Shown: positions 8,801-17,673, counted from the first letter of the stretch. The stretch is 40,320 bases of DNA from Nitrospira sp. (GCA_005116775.1 SWDN01000020.1:623-40942), one strand, 5' to 3'. The notes: a model not told the origin generated them from the sequence alone. Program-made: numbers and translations.

Positions 8801-9089
8801 TGCCGATCTGAGCTTTTTCTATCTGACCGAGCGCCGTATTCGCCCGTTCACAGATCTGTTCACTTGAGAGGTGGTATCGAGTCCTGAAGATGGCCGTCAT
8901 GTCCTCGTCCTGCTCGGCCAGACGAAGGAGTTGTCCACGCAGCCGTTGCTTCATTTCAGTAGCGGCTTTGTTCGTGAAGGTAAGAGCGACGATCTCTGTG
9001 ATGGCCAATGGGCTCGGCTCTCTCAACAATAGATTCAGGATGCGATTGACGAGGATCGTCGTCTTGCCGGTCCCAGCACCTGCAATCAC
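5814..9089 (-). CDS. AddA-like UvrD-family helicase with C-terminal nuclease
   Basis: A large (about 1090-residue) helicase-exonuclease of the AddA/RecB type, acting on double-strand breaks in DNA recombination repair. Visible motifs: Walker A AGAGTGKTT at the very N-terminus; TFTNKAATEMKQRL (motif Ia); LVDEFQDTDPVQ (Walker B, about residue 348); VGDPKQSIYAFRRAD (about 390); TNFRSN; TIHKAKGLEFPVV (about 735); LYVGMTRARD; and a C-terminal PD-(D/E)XK nuclease with EGVIDLIY and VADYKTDD (about 1038). The only start close to the upstream gene is GTG at 9089, overlapping the AddB-like stop by 4 bases. That start begins the protein right at the Walker A motif. The frame stays open upstream and reads DRNVVV just before IAGAGTGKT, the usual family wording, but the expected N-terminal Q-motif region is absent. 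I infer that the 5' end was lost in a join near 9110. Confidence 0.88.
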   Translation of the reverse strand: MIAGAGTGKTTILVNRILNLLLREPSPLAITEIVALTFTNKAATEMKQRLRGQLLRLAEQDEDMTAIFRTRYHLSSEQICERANTALGQIEKAQIGTLHSFAAHLLRLHPAESEIDPLFQEDDGSRFKELFHSCWDQWLDDELGLSGLQHQRWRRVLAGTTLNDLRQFTTALAGDFVDLDELERQCRSLPLDGSLRDWVMAMRGRAADLLAIQDRPKRRKAEQMLAAAVQALTLLLQEGPAWLAQLPQDEQAILEKDLGNAPAGWDAAAFREAGSIIHIAQGLLAVDQAYFQEVVTLVRPFLNQVRHRFLVSGWIPFDGLLARAKTLLREHPAVRARIKQTYRAILVDEFQDTDPVQYEMILYLGERAGSHQTQWQDIELEPGKLFIVGDPKQSIYAFRRADIEAFERVVEKIRAGGGTVYSLVTNFRSNEAVLAVVNNVFDRLFQPAEHVQPANEPLAAKPQRKPEVSVSGVQLRLVTAKDSDEEFDVQAATRAEAEALARWLKEELFPGTTVTDRDRRHGPLKPGHIALIFRKLTQAQVYLDALRRYDIAYITDGEKHYYRRQEVIDLVNLLRVIDNPHDSIALVGVLRSPLGGVADRDLLALRQIEGLDYQQGKRLSAWSHPRAGTVRRLYERLVELHQVAPLRPVPDAIDLIFDRLPVLELAAASLHGEQAVANLRKVREMAESLADRPHLTFTGFVDLMMTRVSEQPDEAESALAEESLDAIRVLTIHKAKGLEFPVVILPGLHQGAKNPRKGPSIHHDWSSRCYSVRMGGRSNLGAVLVDMKMAAREEAEQRRLLYVGMTRARDLLVLSGGQTTKPGHDTVLALLGEAIEEKENRLISDQIHIGTSNLTRVITPATVAVRQRRQEPIAAVTGKPALPAILSRRLVRQAEWNARRTTPRHLIPSRLTGDRPETTVVHVATGRHADLGRLVGVCAHAALEQWDFTRPHAEMSMVIEQACRRCVSQDHPQLRADVMEDLTAIFREFLSSEPYARLQRATVLGREVPFVMHAGEGQIMEGVIDLIYRLDGQTWVADYKTDDVAAEDLQAVAGRYRSQMEMYSRAVMSSLGLSSASLQVIFLRPGVAIDG

Positions 9090-11821
9090 GACGACATTGC
9101 GGTCCCAGGTTGCAGTCGAAAGCCCCGCACGGCAGAGAGAGCAAGGTTGCGATCGACCACGCTGATTTCACTCCCCTGCTTAAATTTATAATCCACGATA
9201 CGGAGCGCAGGAGGCTCGGCGCGGTAATCGACTCGATCTAACGTGCCATGAATCTTCAAGGAAAGAGGCTGAGAATCTGAACCCAGCGTGACGACACCTT
9301 GCGCATCAGTTTCAAACGCAACAGGGCGAAACCCGGTGGCCTGATACTCTGCCTGGTCGGAACGGACGGCAGAAACGACAAGCTCTGTCACCTGTTCACA
9401 TGCCAATGTCCAGAGAAGGGCATGCCCTGTCCCCTGACTAGCCGCATGCGCGGCAAAGGTCTCGATCACTGCCTCCTGCACCGTGGAACGCGCCAGAGCT
9501 TCAGTCAACGTCTTCTCGGGCCATTGAAGAGATACCAACCGTTCATAACTCAATCTCAGCGATGCATGAGCCAGGCTCCCAATCATGATGGGAGGGAGGT
9601 GATCGTCTTGGAGCCAACGTATCGGTTCCAAGCGAAGGATCTTCTGTGCAAAATACTGAAAGGGGCAGGTCGCATATCGCTCCAAAGAGGTCGGCGAGAA
9701 ACTCCGATCAGTGACAGCCGATAATTCGGCCGCCTGGACACCGACCATGCCATCGAAGGGTCCCAATTCCAAAGATTCCCGTTCGATGGTTTTGAGGGTG
9801 GTGAGGCCCTCTTCAAAGAGGAGCCGGTCACGCCCGGCGGCATCGACGACTGATACGGCATCGTGGCCTTGCAACAGGCAGCTCAACACCAGTTCCTCCG
9901 CCGGCAACAGATCTTGGATAGAAGGCTGTTCACTCACTCGTTGGGTCAGCAGTCGAGGGACCATCTCTTCGGGCTTTCCGATGAATCGTGGATCGCGCAT
10001 GGCCATGGCGACAAAACTAGACGGGGCCATGACCCGACCTGTTTCGTCGGCTCGCTGGTACGAGAGATACAACCGATTCGCCGGCGAGCGGCTGAGGAGT
10101 TCAAATAACAGACGCTCCTCTTCATGTCCCGCTAATTTTTCATCGATCTTATAGCCTAAGGTCGATTCCAGCACGACTCGTTGACGGTCCCGCAGAAAGG
10201 GATCTTCTCGCACGTATCGTGGAAAGACTTTTTCGTTCATGCCGAGGAGAAAGAGCGCCCGAACGGTCCTGCCTCTGGCTGTCATGGCATCCAGCACCTG
10301 AACACCCTGGTGCCGGCCCTCTTCGATGGGAATACGAGTTTCGTCCAAGATCAATCGAAACAGTTCGACCCACTCTTCCCAGAGAATATCCCCGCCAAGC
10401 GGGTCCAACTGCTGTAACCGCGCCAGAGCAGCCCGAATCAGCGAGCCGACCTTGGCGAGTTCAGCCGATTCAGACGGCTCAATCGGCGGCAGACCGAATA
10501 ATTCAGGCGCATGAACGTGGGATTGTGCCAAGGTAAGAAATGCCTCGGTTAAGACTCCGATTGAACCTTGCGCAGGGAGAGCCCGGCAATGACGAATCAA
10601 CTGCGACACCACGTGCCACAGGTATGTCTGCTGCGAGGTGTTTCGCGATCCTGCCGGTCGCTCATCATCCGCTTCGCCAGGCTCCGCTTCTGCATCCCGT
10701 AGAATCGACGCGCTGGCCGGCTCCGCCAAACGTTTCCATTCCGCCTCCCCTTTTGTAATACCCAAGGTGTAGACCAATGAGCGCCAGGCATCAGGCCGAA
10801 TATCAGTCTCCTCCAAGCCGGCGCCCTGCCTGTTATAAAAGGGCGATGTAACCACGTCCAGCAGGGCCACACGATCGAAATCGTTCAGCAGAAGCGACGC
10901 GAGGCGCAAGAGGGTTTTGACAAGAGGCTCGCGCAACAGAGGCTTCCCAGCCGTCGACATGAAAGGGACCAGGTGGCGATCGAATACCGATTGCAACCGA
11001 GCTTGGTAGGGCTCTAGCGACCGAGCCACCACGCCGATCTCGTCGAAACGATAGCCGTTCACCTCGACCAGAGTCAGAATTTCACGGCAGACCGTCGCCA
11101 GTTCCTCTTCAACCCCGATTACATTCTTGACTGAAAGCTCGATCAACTCCGTGGTAGCGCCGTCTATTTTCTCCCCACTCTGGTCCTCGTAGGTATCTGC
11201 CAGTGGAAGAAGATGGCGTTCAAAAAATCGGCGGGCAAAGAAAAAGGCTGGACGGTCTTGCAGCGGAAAATACAGTGTGGTTGGGGCCACGCGGATGACT
11301 GATTCAAAGAATGAGAGTTGGACTTGCGAGAGATCGTAAAATCCATAGTACAACACCTGTTGCAATCCTTTGAGGAATCGAGAGCCTGAGAGATCCCGGC
11401 CCAGTGAGGCAGCCAAGTCATCTGGAGAACCGACACCGAGCGAGCGATTGGCTTCCATAACCGCCGCATGCAGGGTGAATAGAGAACGGAGCCAGGTTCG
11501 ATCTTCCTCCTCGAATACCTCTTCCGTAAGGGCCTTCAGCGCTGTCGCAGGCGAGACCACGGCGTCTCTCAAATCACGCACGGCTGCCCACAGACCTTTC
11601 CATGTTCCCGGCGAAGTCGGCAGACGAGCGAGCGGTTCTAACCCTGAAATCTCTCGTTGCACCACATGCTTGACCAATTGTTCGAAAAAGAAATCGTCGA
11701 CGAGCTGCAAAGGCGGTTCTTGCCCGATATCGGAATCTCTCGTGAAATCATCCCGCAGGCGCAGAGCCAACTGGTGGAATGGAGTAGGTGCTCTGCAAGT
11801 CTTGAGGGGAGGTGAAGGCAT
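9086..11821 (-). CDS. AddB-like nuclease subunit, truncated at both ends
   Basis: About 911 residues from the ATG at 11821. It resembles the AddB-type partner of AddA: an inactive helicase-like body, then [19 protein letters not shown] (holding the first iron-sulfur cysteine in AddB) and a nuclease core with HGTLDRVDY and [10 protein letters not shown]. In family members the N-terminus holds about the first helicase motifs before the TFHQLALRL segment, but here that segment (PFHQLALRL) is at residue 14. The C-terminus should continue past RGFRLQP with a region carrying the remaining cluster cysteines; here it ends GTAMSS and stops. Both cuts lie against other genes (rpsB and the AddA-like gene). 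A longer in-frame start at 11932 lies inside rpsB and is rejected. The product is probably non-functional or impaired, unless the joins are assembly errors. Confidence 0.75.
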   Translation of the reverse strand: MPSPPLKTCRAPTPFHQLALRLRDDFTRDSDIGQEPPLQLVDDFFFEQLVKHVVQREISGLEPLARLPTSPGTWKGLWAAVRDLRDAVVSPATALKALTEEVFEEEDRTWLRSLFTLHAAVMEANRSLGVGSPDDLAASLGRDLSGSRFLKGLQQVLYYGFYDLSQVQLSFFESVIRVAPTTLYFPLQDRPAFFFARRFFERHLLPLADTYEDQSGEKIDGATTELIELSVKNVIGVEEELATVCREILTLVEVNGYRFDEIGVVARSLEPYQARLQSVFDRHLVPFMSTAGKPLLREPLVKTLLRLASLLLNDFDRVALLDVVTSPFYNRQGAGLEETDIRPDAWRSLVYTLGITKGEAEWKRLAEPASASILRDAEAEPGEADDERPAGSRNTSQQTYLWHVVSQLIRHCRALPAQGSIGVLTEAFLTLAQSHVHAPELFGLPPIEPSESAELAKVGSLIRAALARLQQLDPLGGDILWEEWVELFRLILDETRIPIEEGRHQGVQVLDAMTARGRTVRALFLLGMNEKVFPRYVREDPFLRDRQRVVLESTLGYKIDEKLAGHEEERLLFELLSRSPANRLYLSYQRADETGRVMAPSSFVAMAMRDPRFIGKPEEMVPRLLTQRVSEQPSIQDLLPAEELVLSCLLQGHDAVSVVDAAGRDRLLFEEGLTTLKTIERESLELGPFDGMVGVQAAELSAVTDRSFSPTSLERYATCPFQYFAQKILRLEPIRWLQDDHLPPIMIGSLAHASLRLSYERLVSLQWPEKTLTEALARSTVQEAVIETFAAHAASQGTGHALLWTLACEQVTELVVSAVRSDQAEYQATGFRPVAFETDAQGVVTLGSDSQPLSLKIHGTLDRVDYRAEPPALRIVDYKFKQGSEISVVDRNLALSAVRGFRLQPGTAMSS

Positions 11822-12593
11822 GGGAGTGGTTTCGATCAAGGAATTGTTAGAAGCGGGTGTCCATTTCGGGCACCAAACAAATCGGTGGAACCCGAAGATG
11901 AAGAAGTACCTATTCGGGGAGCGCAACGGCATCTACATCATCGACCTTCAGCAAACGTTGGCCCGTATGGAACAGGCCTATGCCTTCGTCCGCGACACCG
12001 TCGCCGCCGGCCAGTCGGTCCTCTTTGTCGGGACCAAGCGGCAGGCCGCTGAAATCCTTCAAGAAGAAGCCTTACGCGCCAACATGTTTTTCGTCAACCA
12101 ACGCTGGCTTGGCGGGATGTTGACGAACTTTCAGACCATTCGAAAGAGCATCGAGAAGATGAAAAAGATGGGAGCCAAGTTGGCAGATCCCACCCAATAT
12201 GGGTTGAAGAAAAAAGAAATCATGAAGATGCAGAAAGAAATTGTGAAGCTCGAGAAGTATCTCAGCGGCATCAAAGACATGCGCGGCACTCCGGGAGCCG
12301 TCTTTGTGCTCGACACACGCATCGAGCACATCGCTGTGCAGGAAGCGAACCGTTTGGAAATTCCTGTGATCGCAATCCTGGATTCGAACTGCGACCCGGA
12401 CCACATCACCTATCCCATCCCTGGAAACGACGACGCCATTCGCTCTATCAAGCTCATCACATCTCGCATTGCCGACGCCTGCATTGAAGGCGCTCACTTA
12501 CGGACACAGCGCGAAGAGGCTGATTTCAAACCGGTTCCGGCTGGAGGAGATAAAGCCGCCGCTGTCAGCTTTGCCAGCGCGCCTGCTTCATAA
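11820..12593 (+). CDS. rpsB: 30S ribosomal protein S2
   Basis: A 257-residue S2 protein of the small ribosomal subunit. The N-terminus [20 protein letters not shown] is the family signature, followed by [42 protein letters not shown] and a C-terminal [11 protein letters not shown] strong ribosome-binding site (GGGGAGGTGAAGGC before ATG) fixes the start. It opens the rpsB-tsf-pyrH-frr-alr operon. The ATG at 11820 overlaps the divergent start of the AddB-like gene at 11821. Only about 35 bp separate the rpsB start from AddB-like coding sequence, leaving no room for a normal divergent promoter region. The native leader has probably been lost or misassembled. Confidence 0.97.
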   Translation: MGVVSIKELLEAGVHFGHQTNRWNPKMKKYLFGERNGIYIIDLQQTLARMEQAYAFVRDTVAAGQSVLFVGTKRQAAEILQEEALRANMFFVNQRWLGGMLTNFQTIRKSIEKMKKMGAKLADPTQYGLKKKEIMKMQKEIVKLEKYLSGIKDMRGTPGAVFVLDTRIEHIAVQEANRLEIPVIAILDSNCDPDHITYPIPGNDDAIRSIKLITSRIADACIEGAHLRTQREEADFKPVPAGGDKAAAVSFASAPAS

Positions 12594-12654
12594 CGCCCGA
12601 TATCTGTAGACATCGACGCCTACACCCACTGTTTATCGAGAAGGACCGTCACGT

Positions 12655-13251
12655 ATGGCTGGATCAAGTCAACTTGTCAAAGAACTAAGAGAGAAAACCG
12701 GCGCCGGCATCCTGGATTGCCAGAAAGCGCTCACTGAAAACGGCGACGATATTGAGAAAGCCATCGATTATCTGCGCCAAAAGGGATTGGCCGCGGCGCT
12801 CAAAAAATCAGGCCGCGAGACCAACCAAGGCCTTGTACATGCCTATATCCACATGGGCGGAAAAATCGGTGTGCTGATCGAGGTCAACTGCGAAACCGAC
12901 TTCGTGGCTCGGAATGATGAATTTAAGACGTTCGTCAACGACCTGGCTCTTCAGGTCGCTGCCGGAAAACCTTCCTATGTCAAACGGGAGGAGATTCCCG
13001 CCTCCCTCATCGAGAAAGAACGATCGATTTATGAGGGACAGGCCAAAGAAATGGGCAAGCCGCCTGCCGCATGGCCGAAGATTGTCGAAGGCAAGTTGGA
13101 AAAATTCTTTCAGGAAAGCTGCCTGATCGAACAGTCCTTCGTCAAAGATCCTGCCGTCACCATTAAAGATCTCCTCGCGTCGAAGATTGCCAAAATCGGC
13201 GAGAACATGAACATCCGACGCTTCACCCGGTATCAATTAGGCGAAGCATGA
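12655..13251 (+). CDS. tsf: Elongation factor Ts, short form
   Basis: EF-Ts regenerates EF-Tu-GTP during translation. The 198-residue protein has the N-terminal UBA-like domain with [19 protein letters not shown]. The core motif [15 protein letters not shown] (about residues 76-90) contains the TDFV sequence that contacts EF-Tu. It is the short form with a single core subdomain, shorter than the E. coli protein and close to the Thermus type. The C-terminus ends with [13 protein letters not shown], as in this group. It follows rpsB by about 60 bp and overlaps pyrH by 4 bases (ATGA), so it is translationally coupled. Confidence 0.97.
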   Translation: MAGSSQLVKELREKTGAGILDCQKALTENGDDIEKAIDYLRQKGLAAALKKSGRETNQGLVHAYIHMGGKIGVLIEVNCETDFVARNDEFKTFVNDLALQVAAGKPSYVKREEIPASLIEKERSIYEGQAKEMGKPPAAWPKIVEGKLEKFFQESCLIEQSFVKDPAVTIKDLLASKIAKIGENMNIRRFTRYQLGEA

Positions 13252-13973
13252 GTTCTGCCAACTACCGGCGCATCCTCCTCAAAGTAAGCGGAGAGATGTT
13301 GGCCGGTGAGCAGGGCTACGGTATTCAACCTTCCATCCTTGAAGGTCTCGCCTCAGAAATCGCTTCCGTCGTGGCTCTGGACATTGAGGTCGCCGTGGTC
13401 ATCGGCGGCGGCAATATCTTCCGCGGGATTGCCGCCAGCGCGTCCGGTATGGAACGGGCCTCTGCCGACTATATGGGAATGCTCGCGACCGTGCTCAATG
13501 CCTTGGCCCTGCAAAATGCGCTTGAGCGCACCGGTATTATGACGCGGGTCCAGTCCGCAATTGAAATGCGCCAACTGGCGGAGGGCTATATCCGTCGGCG
13601 AGCCATTCGCCATCTTGAGAAAAAACGCGTGGTCATTTTCGCCGGCGGGACAGGGAACCCCTACTTCTCGACCGATACCGCAGCAGCGCTCAGGGCAATG
13701 GAGATCGGAGCCCAGGTCATCATGAAAGGGACCAAGGTGGACGGCATCTACGATGCCGATCCTGTGAAGAATCCCTCCGCCAAGAAGTATCAGACGATTT
13801 CCTTTCTCTCGATCTTGAATCAGGATTTAAAAGTGATGGACGCCACGGCCATCAGCCTCTGCATGGATAACAACCTTCCGCTCATCGTGTTCAACTTGAA
13901 GGAGCAAGGCAACTTCAAACGCGTCGCCACCGGCGAAGCGATCGGTACCGTTGTTACCCCCGATCGCCGCTAA
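13248..13973 (+). CDS. pyrH: UMP kinase
   Basis: PyrH phosphorylates UMP to UDP in pyrimidine nucleotide synthesis; the bacterial enzyme is a hexamer of the amino-acid-kinase fold. The 241-residue protein shows [14 protein letters not shown] near the N-terminus, [10 protein letters not shown] (phosphate loop), [34 protein letters not shown] (about 129-148) and [13 protein letters not shown]. All are standard motifs. Its ATG overlaps the tsf stop. The gene order tsf-pyrH-frr is conserved in many bacteria. Confidence 0.97.
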   Translation: MSSANYRRILLKVSGEMLAGEQGYGIQPSILEGLASEIASVVALDIEVAVVIGGGNIFRGIAASASGMERASADYMGMLATVLNALALQNALERTGIMTRVQSAIEMRQLAEGYIRRRAIRHLEKKRVVIFAGGTGNPYFSTDTAAALRAMEIGAQVIMKGTKVDGIYDADPVKNPSAKKYQTISFLSILNQDLKVMDATAISLCMDNNLPLIVFNLKEQGNFKRVATGEAIGTVVTPDRR

Positions 13974-13991
13974 TTTCCTGGGGAGTCACTC

Positions 13992-14555
13992 ATGTCCAAC
14001 CCTGCCGCGATACGCCAAAAAACCACAGAAAAGATGGAGTCAGCCCTGGAACATCTCAAGCGAGATTTAGCAGGCTTACGGACAGGGCGAGCATCGGTCG
14101 CCCTCTTCGACGGCATTCGAGTGGATTACTACGGCACCATGACCCCCCTGAAGCAAGTCGCCAATATATCGACCCCCGAAGCCCGGCTTATCACCATTCA
14201 GCCTTGGGAACCGTCTCTGATCAAGGAAATTGAAAAGTCCCTGGCAGGATCCGTCCTTGGCATCACGCCGTCTAACGACGGAAAGATCATTCGCGTGCCC
14301 CTTCCCCCGCTCACCGAAGAGCGGCGCAAGGAACTCAGCAAGATCTGCAAAAAACACGGCGAAGACACGAAGGTCGTGATTCGTGGGTTCCGGCGAGATG
14401 CCAACGAAGAGTTGAAGAAACTGCAAAAGGATGCCAAGTTAACGGAGGACGAGCTCAAGAAATCTGAAATCGATACCCAGAAACTCACCGACCAATATAT
14501 TCAAAAAATCGACGACGTCGTGAAGAAAAAAGAACAAGAGATCATGGAAGTGTGA
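13992..14555 (+). CDS. frr: Ribosome recycling factor
   Basis: RRF splits post-termination ribosomes together with EF-G. It is 187 residues long. Family motifs are KTTEKMESALEHLKRDLAGLRTGRAS in the N-terminal helix (starting at residue 9), YYGTMTPLKQVANISTPEAR, and the C-terminal helical DELKKSEIDTQKLTDQYIQKID. A GGGGAG ribosome-binding site lies 7 bases before the ATG, and the gene follows pyrH by 18 bp. Its stop overlaps the GTG start of alr by 4 bases. Confidence 0.97.
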   Translation: MSNPAAIRQKTTEKMESALEHLKRDLAGLRTGRASVALFDGIRVDYYGTMTPLKQVANISTPEARLITIQPWEPSLIKEIEKSLAGSVLGITPSNDGKIIRVPLPPLTEERRKELSKICKKHGEDTKVVIRGFRRDANEELKKLQKDAKLTEDELKKSEIDTQKLTDQYIQKIDDVVKKKEQEIMEV

Positions 14556-15685
14556 CCTCGATTTCGACCTTGTTACCCACCTACGCCACCATCAATCTCA
14601 CGGCCCTGGCCCATAACCTCTCGTGCATCACGCGATACCTGTCTCCAGGCTGCACGGTCATGGCGATCGTCAAAGCCAATGCGTACGGACATGGCGCGAT
14701 AGAAACCGCTCAGGCGCTTGTTCGCCAGGGCGTCGAGCGGTTTGCCGTGGCCTCACTCGACGAAGGTATCGCGCTCCGCCAAGCCGGTCTCTCAGCCTCT
14801 ATTGTCGTTCTCGGCGCGCTCTTCGACGAACAGGTATCAGACCTGATCGCTCACCGGCTGACTCCAGTCGTCAGCGATGGGCGCATCCTGCCCGCATTGG
14901 CCAAGGCTGTTCGGTCATATCCGACACCCTACCCGATTCATCTCAAAGTCGAAACAGGGATGGGGCGCCTGGGTCTATCTCCGGAAAACCTGCTTGGACT
15001 CCTCGACAATCCTCTCTTGCGCAACCCCCTCCAAGTCGAGGGTCTGATGACCCACCTTGCTGACGCAGACGGAAAAGACAGCACCTTCACGGAGAGACAG
15101 CTTGACACATTTAATGCCACGCTGAAACAAGTTCAACAACGCGGCATCACTCTTCCACTGGTGCATACGGCCAACAGTGCGGCCATCGTCAGGTTTCCCG
15201 ACGCGCACTTTTCTCTCGTGCGCCCAGGCATCATGCTCTATGGCTACCACACCTTGCCGGACACAGTCCCTGCTCCTGACCTCAGACCCGTTCTCTCACT
15301 CCACACCACGATCGCCCAACTGCGAACCATTCCACAAGGGCGAACCGTCAGCTACAACGGCACATTCGTTGCCACAAGACCGACACGCATTGCCGTGCTG
15401 CCGATCGGCTATGCCGACGGCTATAGTCGGCGGCTCTCCCATCGCGGATCAGTCTTGATTCAGGGACGCCGCGCCCCGATCGTCGGTCTGGTCTGCATGG
15501 ATATGATCATGGTGGATGTCACTGACCTCGCGCCCGTACAGGTCGGTGAAACCGTCACACTGATCGGAGAGCAGAGAGAGGAATCGATCTGGGCTGATGA
15601 AGTGGCTGATTGGATGGGCACGATCCCCTATGAAGTCCTCTGCGGAATAGGCTCCCGCGTTCCTCGGCTGTACAAACCAGCCTGA
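14552..15685 (+). CDS. alr: Alanine racemase
   Basis: Alr converts L-alanine to D-alanine for peptidoglycan, using pyridoxal phosphate. The 377-residue protein has the PLP lysine in VMAIVKANAYGHGA (about residues 35-48). It also has HLKVETGMGRLG (about 130), HTANSAA, VRPGIMLYG (about 228) and, in the C-terminal barrel, VLPIGYADGYSR with the second catalytic tyrosine region and CMDMIMVD. The start is GTG overlapping frr (GTGA); GAGATCATGG upstream gives a partial ribosome-binding site. It is the last gene of the rpsB operon, so cell-wall precursor supply is co-transcribed with translation genes. Confidence 0.96.
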   Translation: MTSISTLLPTYATINLTALAHNLSCITRYLSPGCTVMAIVKANAYGHGAIETAQALVRQGVERFAVASLDEGIALRQAGLSASIVVLGALFDEQVSDLIAHRLTPVVSDGRILPALAKAVRSYPTPYPIHLKVETGMGRLGLSPENLLGLLDNPLLRNPLQVEGLMTHLADADGKDSTFTERQLDTFNATLKQVQQRGITLPLVHTANSAAIVRFPDAHFSLVRPGIMLYGYHTLPDTVPAPDLRPVLSLHTTIAQLRTIPQGRTVSYNGTFVATRPTRIAVLPIGYADGYSRRLSHRGSVLIQGRRAPIVGLVCMDMIMVDVTDLAPVQVGETVTLIGEQREESIWADEVADWMGTIPYEVLCGIGSRVPRLYKPA

Positions 15686-15915
15686 TATACGATTGATCCA
15701 CTTCTTGTAGCCGCGTGTGTTGGCGGAATAGGTGGAGTCGGACGCTCGATATTCCCAAATACTCGAAGTTCATAAGTCAAACCCCTTCTAGCGCACTACT
15801 CGATACCCTCTGTACTGACCGAAAGATATTCGCGCACTTTCTTGTGGTTGAAAAATGGTATTCATCGATGTCATGTGAGGCAGCGCTCGTCATTTCAAAC
15901 AAGGAGGTACATACG

Positions 15916-16101
15916 ATGCGGTTCGTCAAAGTGAAAGATGAAGAACGTACGGGGGATGTGGCGATCAATCTAGATCTCGTCCGAGAAGCCCACTTTGGAG
16001 GAGGGCTGCTGCGCCTGTATTTCGAACGCAGCGCCACGTCTCAGGACGACATGACGTTTACAGCCGAGAATGCGCAGAAAATCTGGGCAGCGATGGGCTA
16101 G
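15916..16101 (+). CDS. Small conserved-looking protein of unknown function
   Basis: A 61-residue protein (MRFVKVKDEER...) with a perfect AAGGAGG ribosome-binding site 8 bases before the ATG. It reads as a compact mixed fold: strand (RFVKVKD), loop, strand (AINLDLVREAHF), strand (LLRLYFE), then a helix at ENAQKIWAAMG. I do not recognise the family. Larger upstream extensions of the frame (to 15715) lack a ribosome-binding site and look non-coding. The gene is preceded by about 230 bp after alr with no clear terminator. Confidence 0.7.
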   Translation: MRFVKVKDEERTGDVAINLDLVREAHFGGGLLRLYFERSATSQDDMTFTAENAQKIWAAMG

Positions 16102-16164
16102 TCCAGATCAAAGACGGCATGCGATGCGTTCTGCCCGCATTCCTGGATAACCATTAACAGCGCG

Positions 16165-16524
16165 TCATCCCTCGCTGTGAGGATTCGACGAACTGTCACG
16201 CCCTGAAGCAGGCAAGGACCACAGCAAGCGAGTCAACGCTTTCGATTCGTGTTCGAGCAATTCGCTGAATTGCACACCGAATGCATAGCCACTTGCCCAA
16301 CGCACGATTGCGCTGGAGATATAAATTGGCGCGACTTGCTGAGGCCGAATCTGAAGCTGAATCGTGGTATCAGGAGGCATAGGAGTCGTGCTCGCCACTC
16401 GGCAGCCTCCTAAGGAGAGGTCCAGCACAATGGCTTCCCTCACTTGCACCGAACTAGCCGAGTACACCCCTTGGAAGTTGACGTGGTGACGTCGGTACTT
16501 GCGGTGCTCAATCGTAGGCTCCAT
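16165..16524 (-). CDS. PilZ domain protein, likely cyclic di-GMP receptor
   Basis: A 119-residue single-domain PilZ protein. The two ligand motifs are present: RKYRRHHV near residue 8 (RxxxR) and DLSLGGCRV near 35 (D/NxSxxG). They are followed by strands ending VRWASGYAFGVQF. Such proteins bind cyclic di-GMP and alter motility, polysaccharide or gene expression; the target is unknown. The start is supported by AAAGGAGG 6 bases before ATG. A second signalling output, the HD-GYP protein at 33577, is in the same window but not linked. Confidence 0.9.
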   Translation of the reverse strand: MEPTIEHRKYRRHHVNFQGVYSASSVQVREAIVLDLSLGGCRVASTTPMPPDTTIQLQIRPQQVAPIYISSAIVRWASGYAFGVQFSELLEHESKALTRLLWSLPASGRDSSSNPHSEG

Positions 16525-16670
16525 AGCATCCTCCTTTCGCCCTAACTATCAAGCGGCATGGATTGGCCGACAGATCACGACCGACTGTTCCCCATCCGCC
16601 GCTGACACATGGGCCGACGCTTTTCCAAAAATTATACTCCTCTACATTACCGCTTCGATCGCCCTACGGC

Positions 16671-16690
16671 ACCTGGCGAAACCGCCAGGT
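16671..16690. repeat. Perfect 8-bp stem with AAAC loop
   Basis: ACCTGGCG (16671-16678) and CGCCAGGT (16683-16690) are exact complements around a 4-nt loop. No T-run follows on either strand, so it is more likely a structured leader, an operator or a repeat remnant than an intrinsic terminator. Confidence 0.65.
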
Positions 16691-16893
16691 CACGACCCAT
16701 GAAATGAGCAACGCTCAATCTTACTACCCAACATTTCTCGGATTAGGGTATCAGCAGACCAAATTACCCGAGCGCACTCGATACACAGACCTGGCTATGC
16801 CAACCTCCATCCTCCCCCTCTTTCCTGTTACCAGAAAAGCTGCGAACCTACAGTCTTTTTCCCTGGTACGTTTACCACGTCAGACCGGAATTC

Positions 16894-16902
16894 TGTTATA
16901 GT
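16894..16902 (+). promoter_or_regulatory. Extended -10 promoter element for the PII-like gene
   Basis: TGTTATAGT contains TG one base before TATAGT, the extended -10 form for the housekeeping sigma factor. It lies 27 bp before the ATG at 16930. No good -35 box is seen at the usual spacing, which extended -10 promoters can tolerate. Confidence 0.5.
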
Positions 16903-16929
16903 GATGTTAAAAATTATTCGAGGGCCCTT

Positions 16930-17232
16930 ATGGACATGTTGATGATCGTGTTTCGTGCGGCACTGAAAGACCGTGTGCGTGAGATACTACAAACGAGCGG
17001 GGTCACGGCCTATACCGAACTTCTAGGAGCCCATGGGACAGGGCAATCGGGATCGACGGAAGGAGTCTCCTTCTACTCAGGAGGGAACAATGTGATTCTG
17101 GTTTCCCTGGAGTCAGCTCAGCGCGACAAAGTTGTCGACGCAGTCAAAGTCTGGTGCGCTGAGGCCCAACGTTCAGGATGGGTCAAGCCAGCCATTCGGG
17201 TATTCTCATGGCCCTGCACTCAGCTCATTTAG
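16930..17232 (+). CDS. PII-like small regulatory protein
   Basis: A 100-residue protein of ferredoxin-like pattern. It starts MDMLMIVFRAALKDRVREIL (strand then helix), has a flexible glycine/serine loop (GAHGTGQSGSTEG, about residues 34-46) where PII proteins carry the T-loop, then NNVILVSLESAQRDKVVDAVKVW (strand-helix). This layout suits PII-like or DUF3240-type trimeric proteins. The uridylylation tyrosine and nucleotide motifs of GlnB are not seen. No transporter or enzyme partner lies next to it. The fold call is inference from pattern. Confidence 0.6.
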   Translation: MDMLMIVFRAALKDRVREILQTSGVTAYTELLGAHGTGQSGSTEGVSFYSGGNNVILVSLESAQRDKVVDAVKVWCAEAQRSGWVKPAIRVFSWPCTQLI

Positions 17233-17293
17233 TACATCCCTGAAACGTGTGTCCTATCGATTCGTACCGAGCGCGTTTCATAGTAAGGCTCCC

Positions 17294-17623
17294 ATGGCAC
17301 GGCGTACCCAGGTCCAACTGCAAGAGACCTATCGGGAACAAGCGCTTAAGATGTTCCCATGGATCTGTGCGCATTGCGGACGCGAGTTCGACGGTAAGAA
17401 ACTGAACCAGCTCACAGTCCATCACAAGGATCACAATCACGACAACAATCCGCCTGATGGAAGCAACTGGGAATTGCTCTGTCTCTACTGTCACGACAAT
17501 GAACATCAGCGGAATCAGGTGGCGGACCTATCTGGCAAGACGTCACCAGGCCGCGAGCGTGATCTCCCTTCGACCTTCACACCCTTTTCCCACCTTGCGG
17601 ATTTGCTCAAGCGCAAGACATAA
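17294..17623 (+). CDS. yajD: HNH nuclease family protein, YajD-like
   Basis: A 109-residue protein with ICAHCGREFDG (first zinc cysteine pair), LTVHHKDHNHDNNP (HH of the HNH motif), NWELLCLYCHDNEHQ (asparagine, second cysteine pair and terminal His). This is the full HNH endonuclease core as in E. coli YajD, and the length is close. I start at the ATG at 17294 (MARRTQ), which keeps the family-like N-terminus; the frame is open to 17132, but that part overlaps the PII-like gene. The cellular role of YajD is not established. Confidence 0.85.
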   Translation: MARRTQVQLQETYREQALKMFPWICAHCGREFDGKKLNQLTVHHKDHNHDNNPPDGSNWELLCLYCHDNEHQRNQVADLSGKTSPGRERDLPSTFTPFSHLADLLKRKT

Positions 17624-17673
17624 TCGACCGCCTGGACTAAAGCCAAGACTGAAATGCCGGTCCTCATGGGATC

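Larger units (their letters stand above)
16525..16929. other. Divergent intergenic region of about 405 bp
   Basis: This stretch lies between the PilZ gene (minus) and the PII-like gene (plus). No credible coding sequence is seen. It holds a perfect 8-bp hairpin (16671-16690) and a good extended -10 element (16894-16902), both listed separately. Confidence 0.6.

Noticed and set aside
11822-11932. Longer start for the AddB-like gene inside rpsB
   Set aside because: The extension is read from the antisense strand of rpsB and has no similarity to AddB. The ribosomal gene is certain.
15712-15790. tRNA-Leu-like D-arm (TGGCGGAATAGGTGGA) after alr
   Set aside because: The wording resembles a tRNA-Leu D-arm, but no acceptor stem, anticodon arm or T-arm can be paired, so at most it is a decayed remnant.
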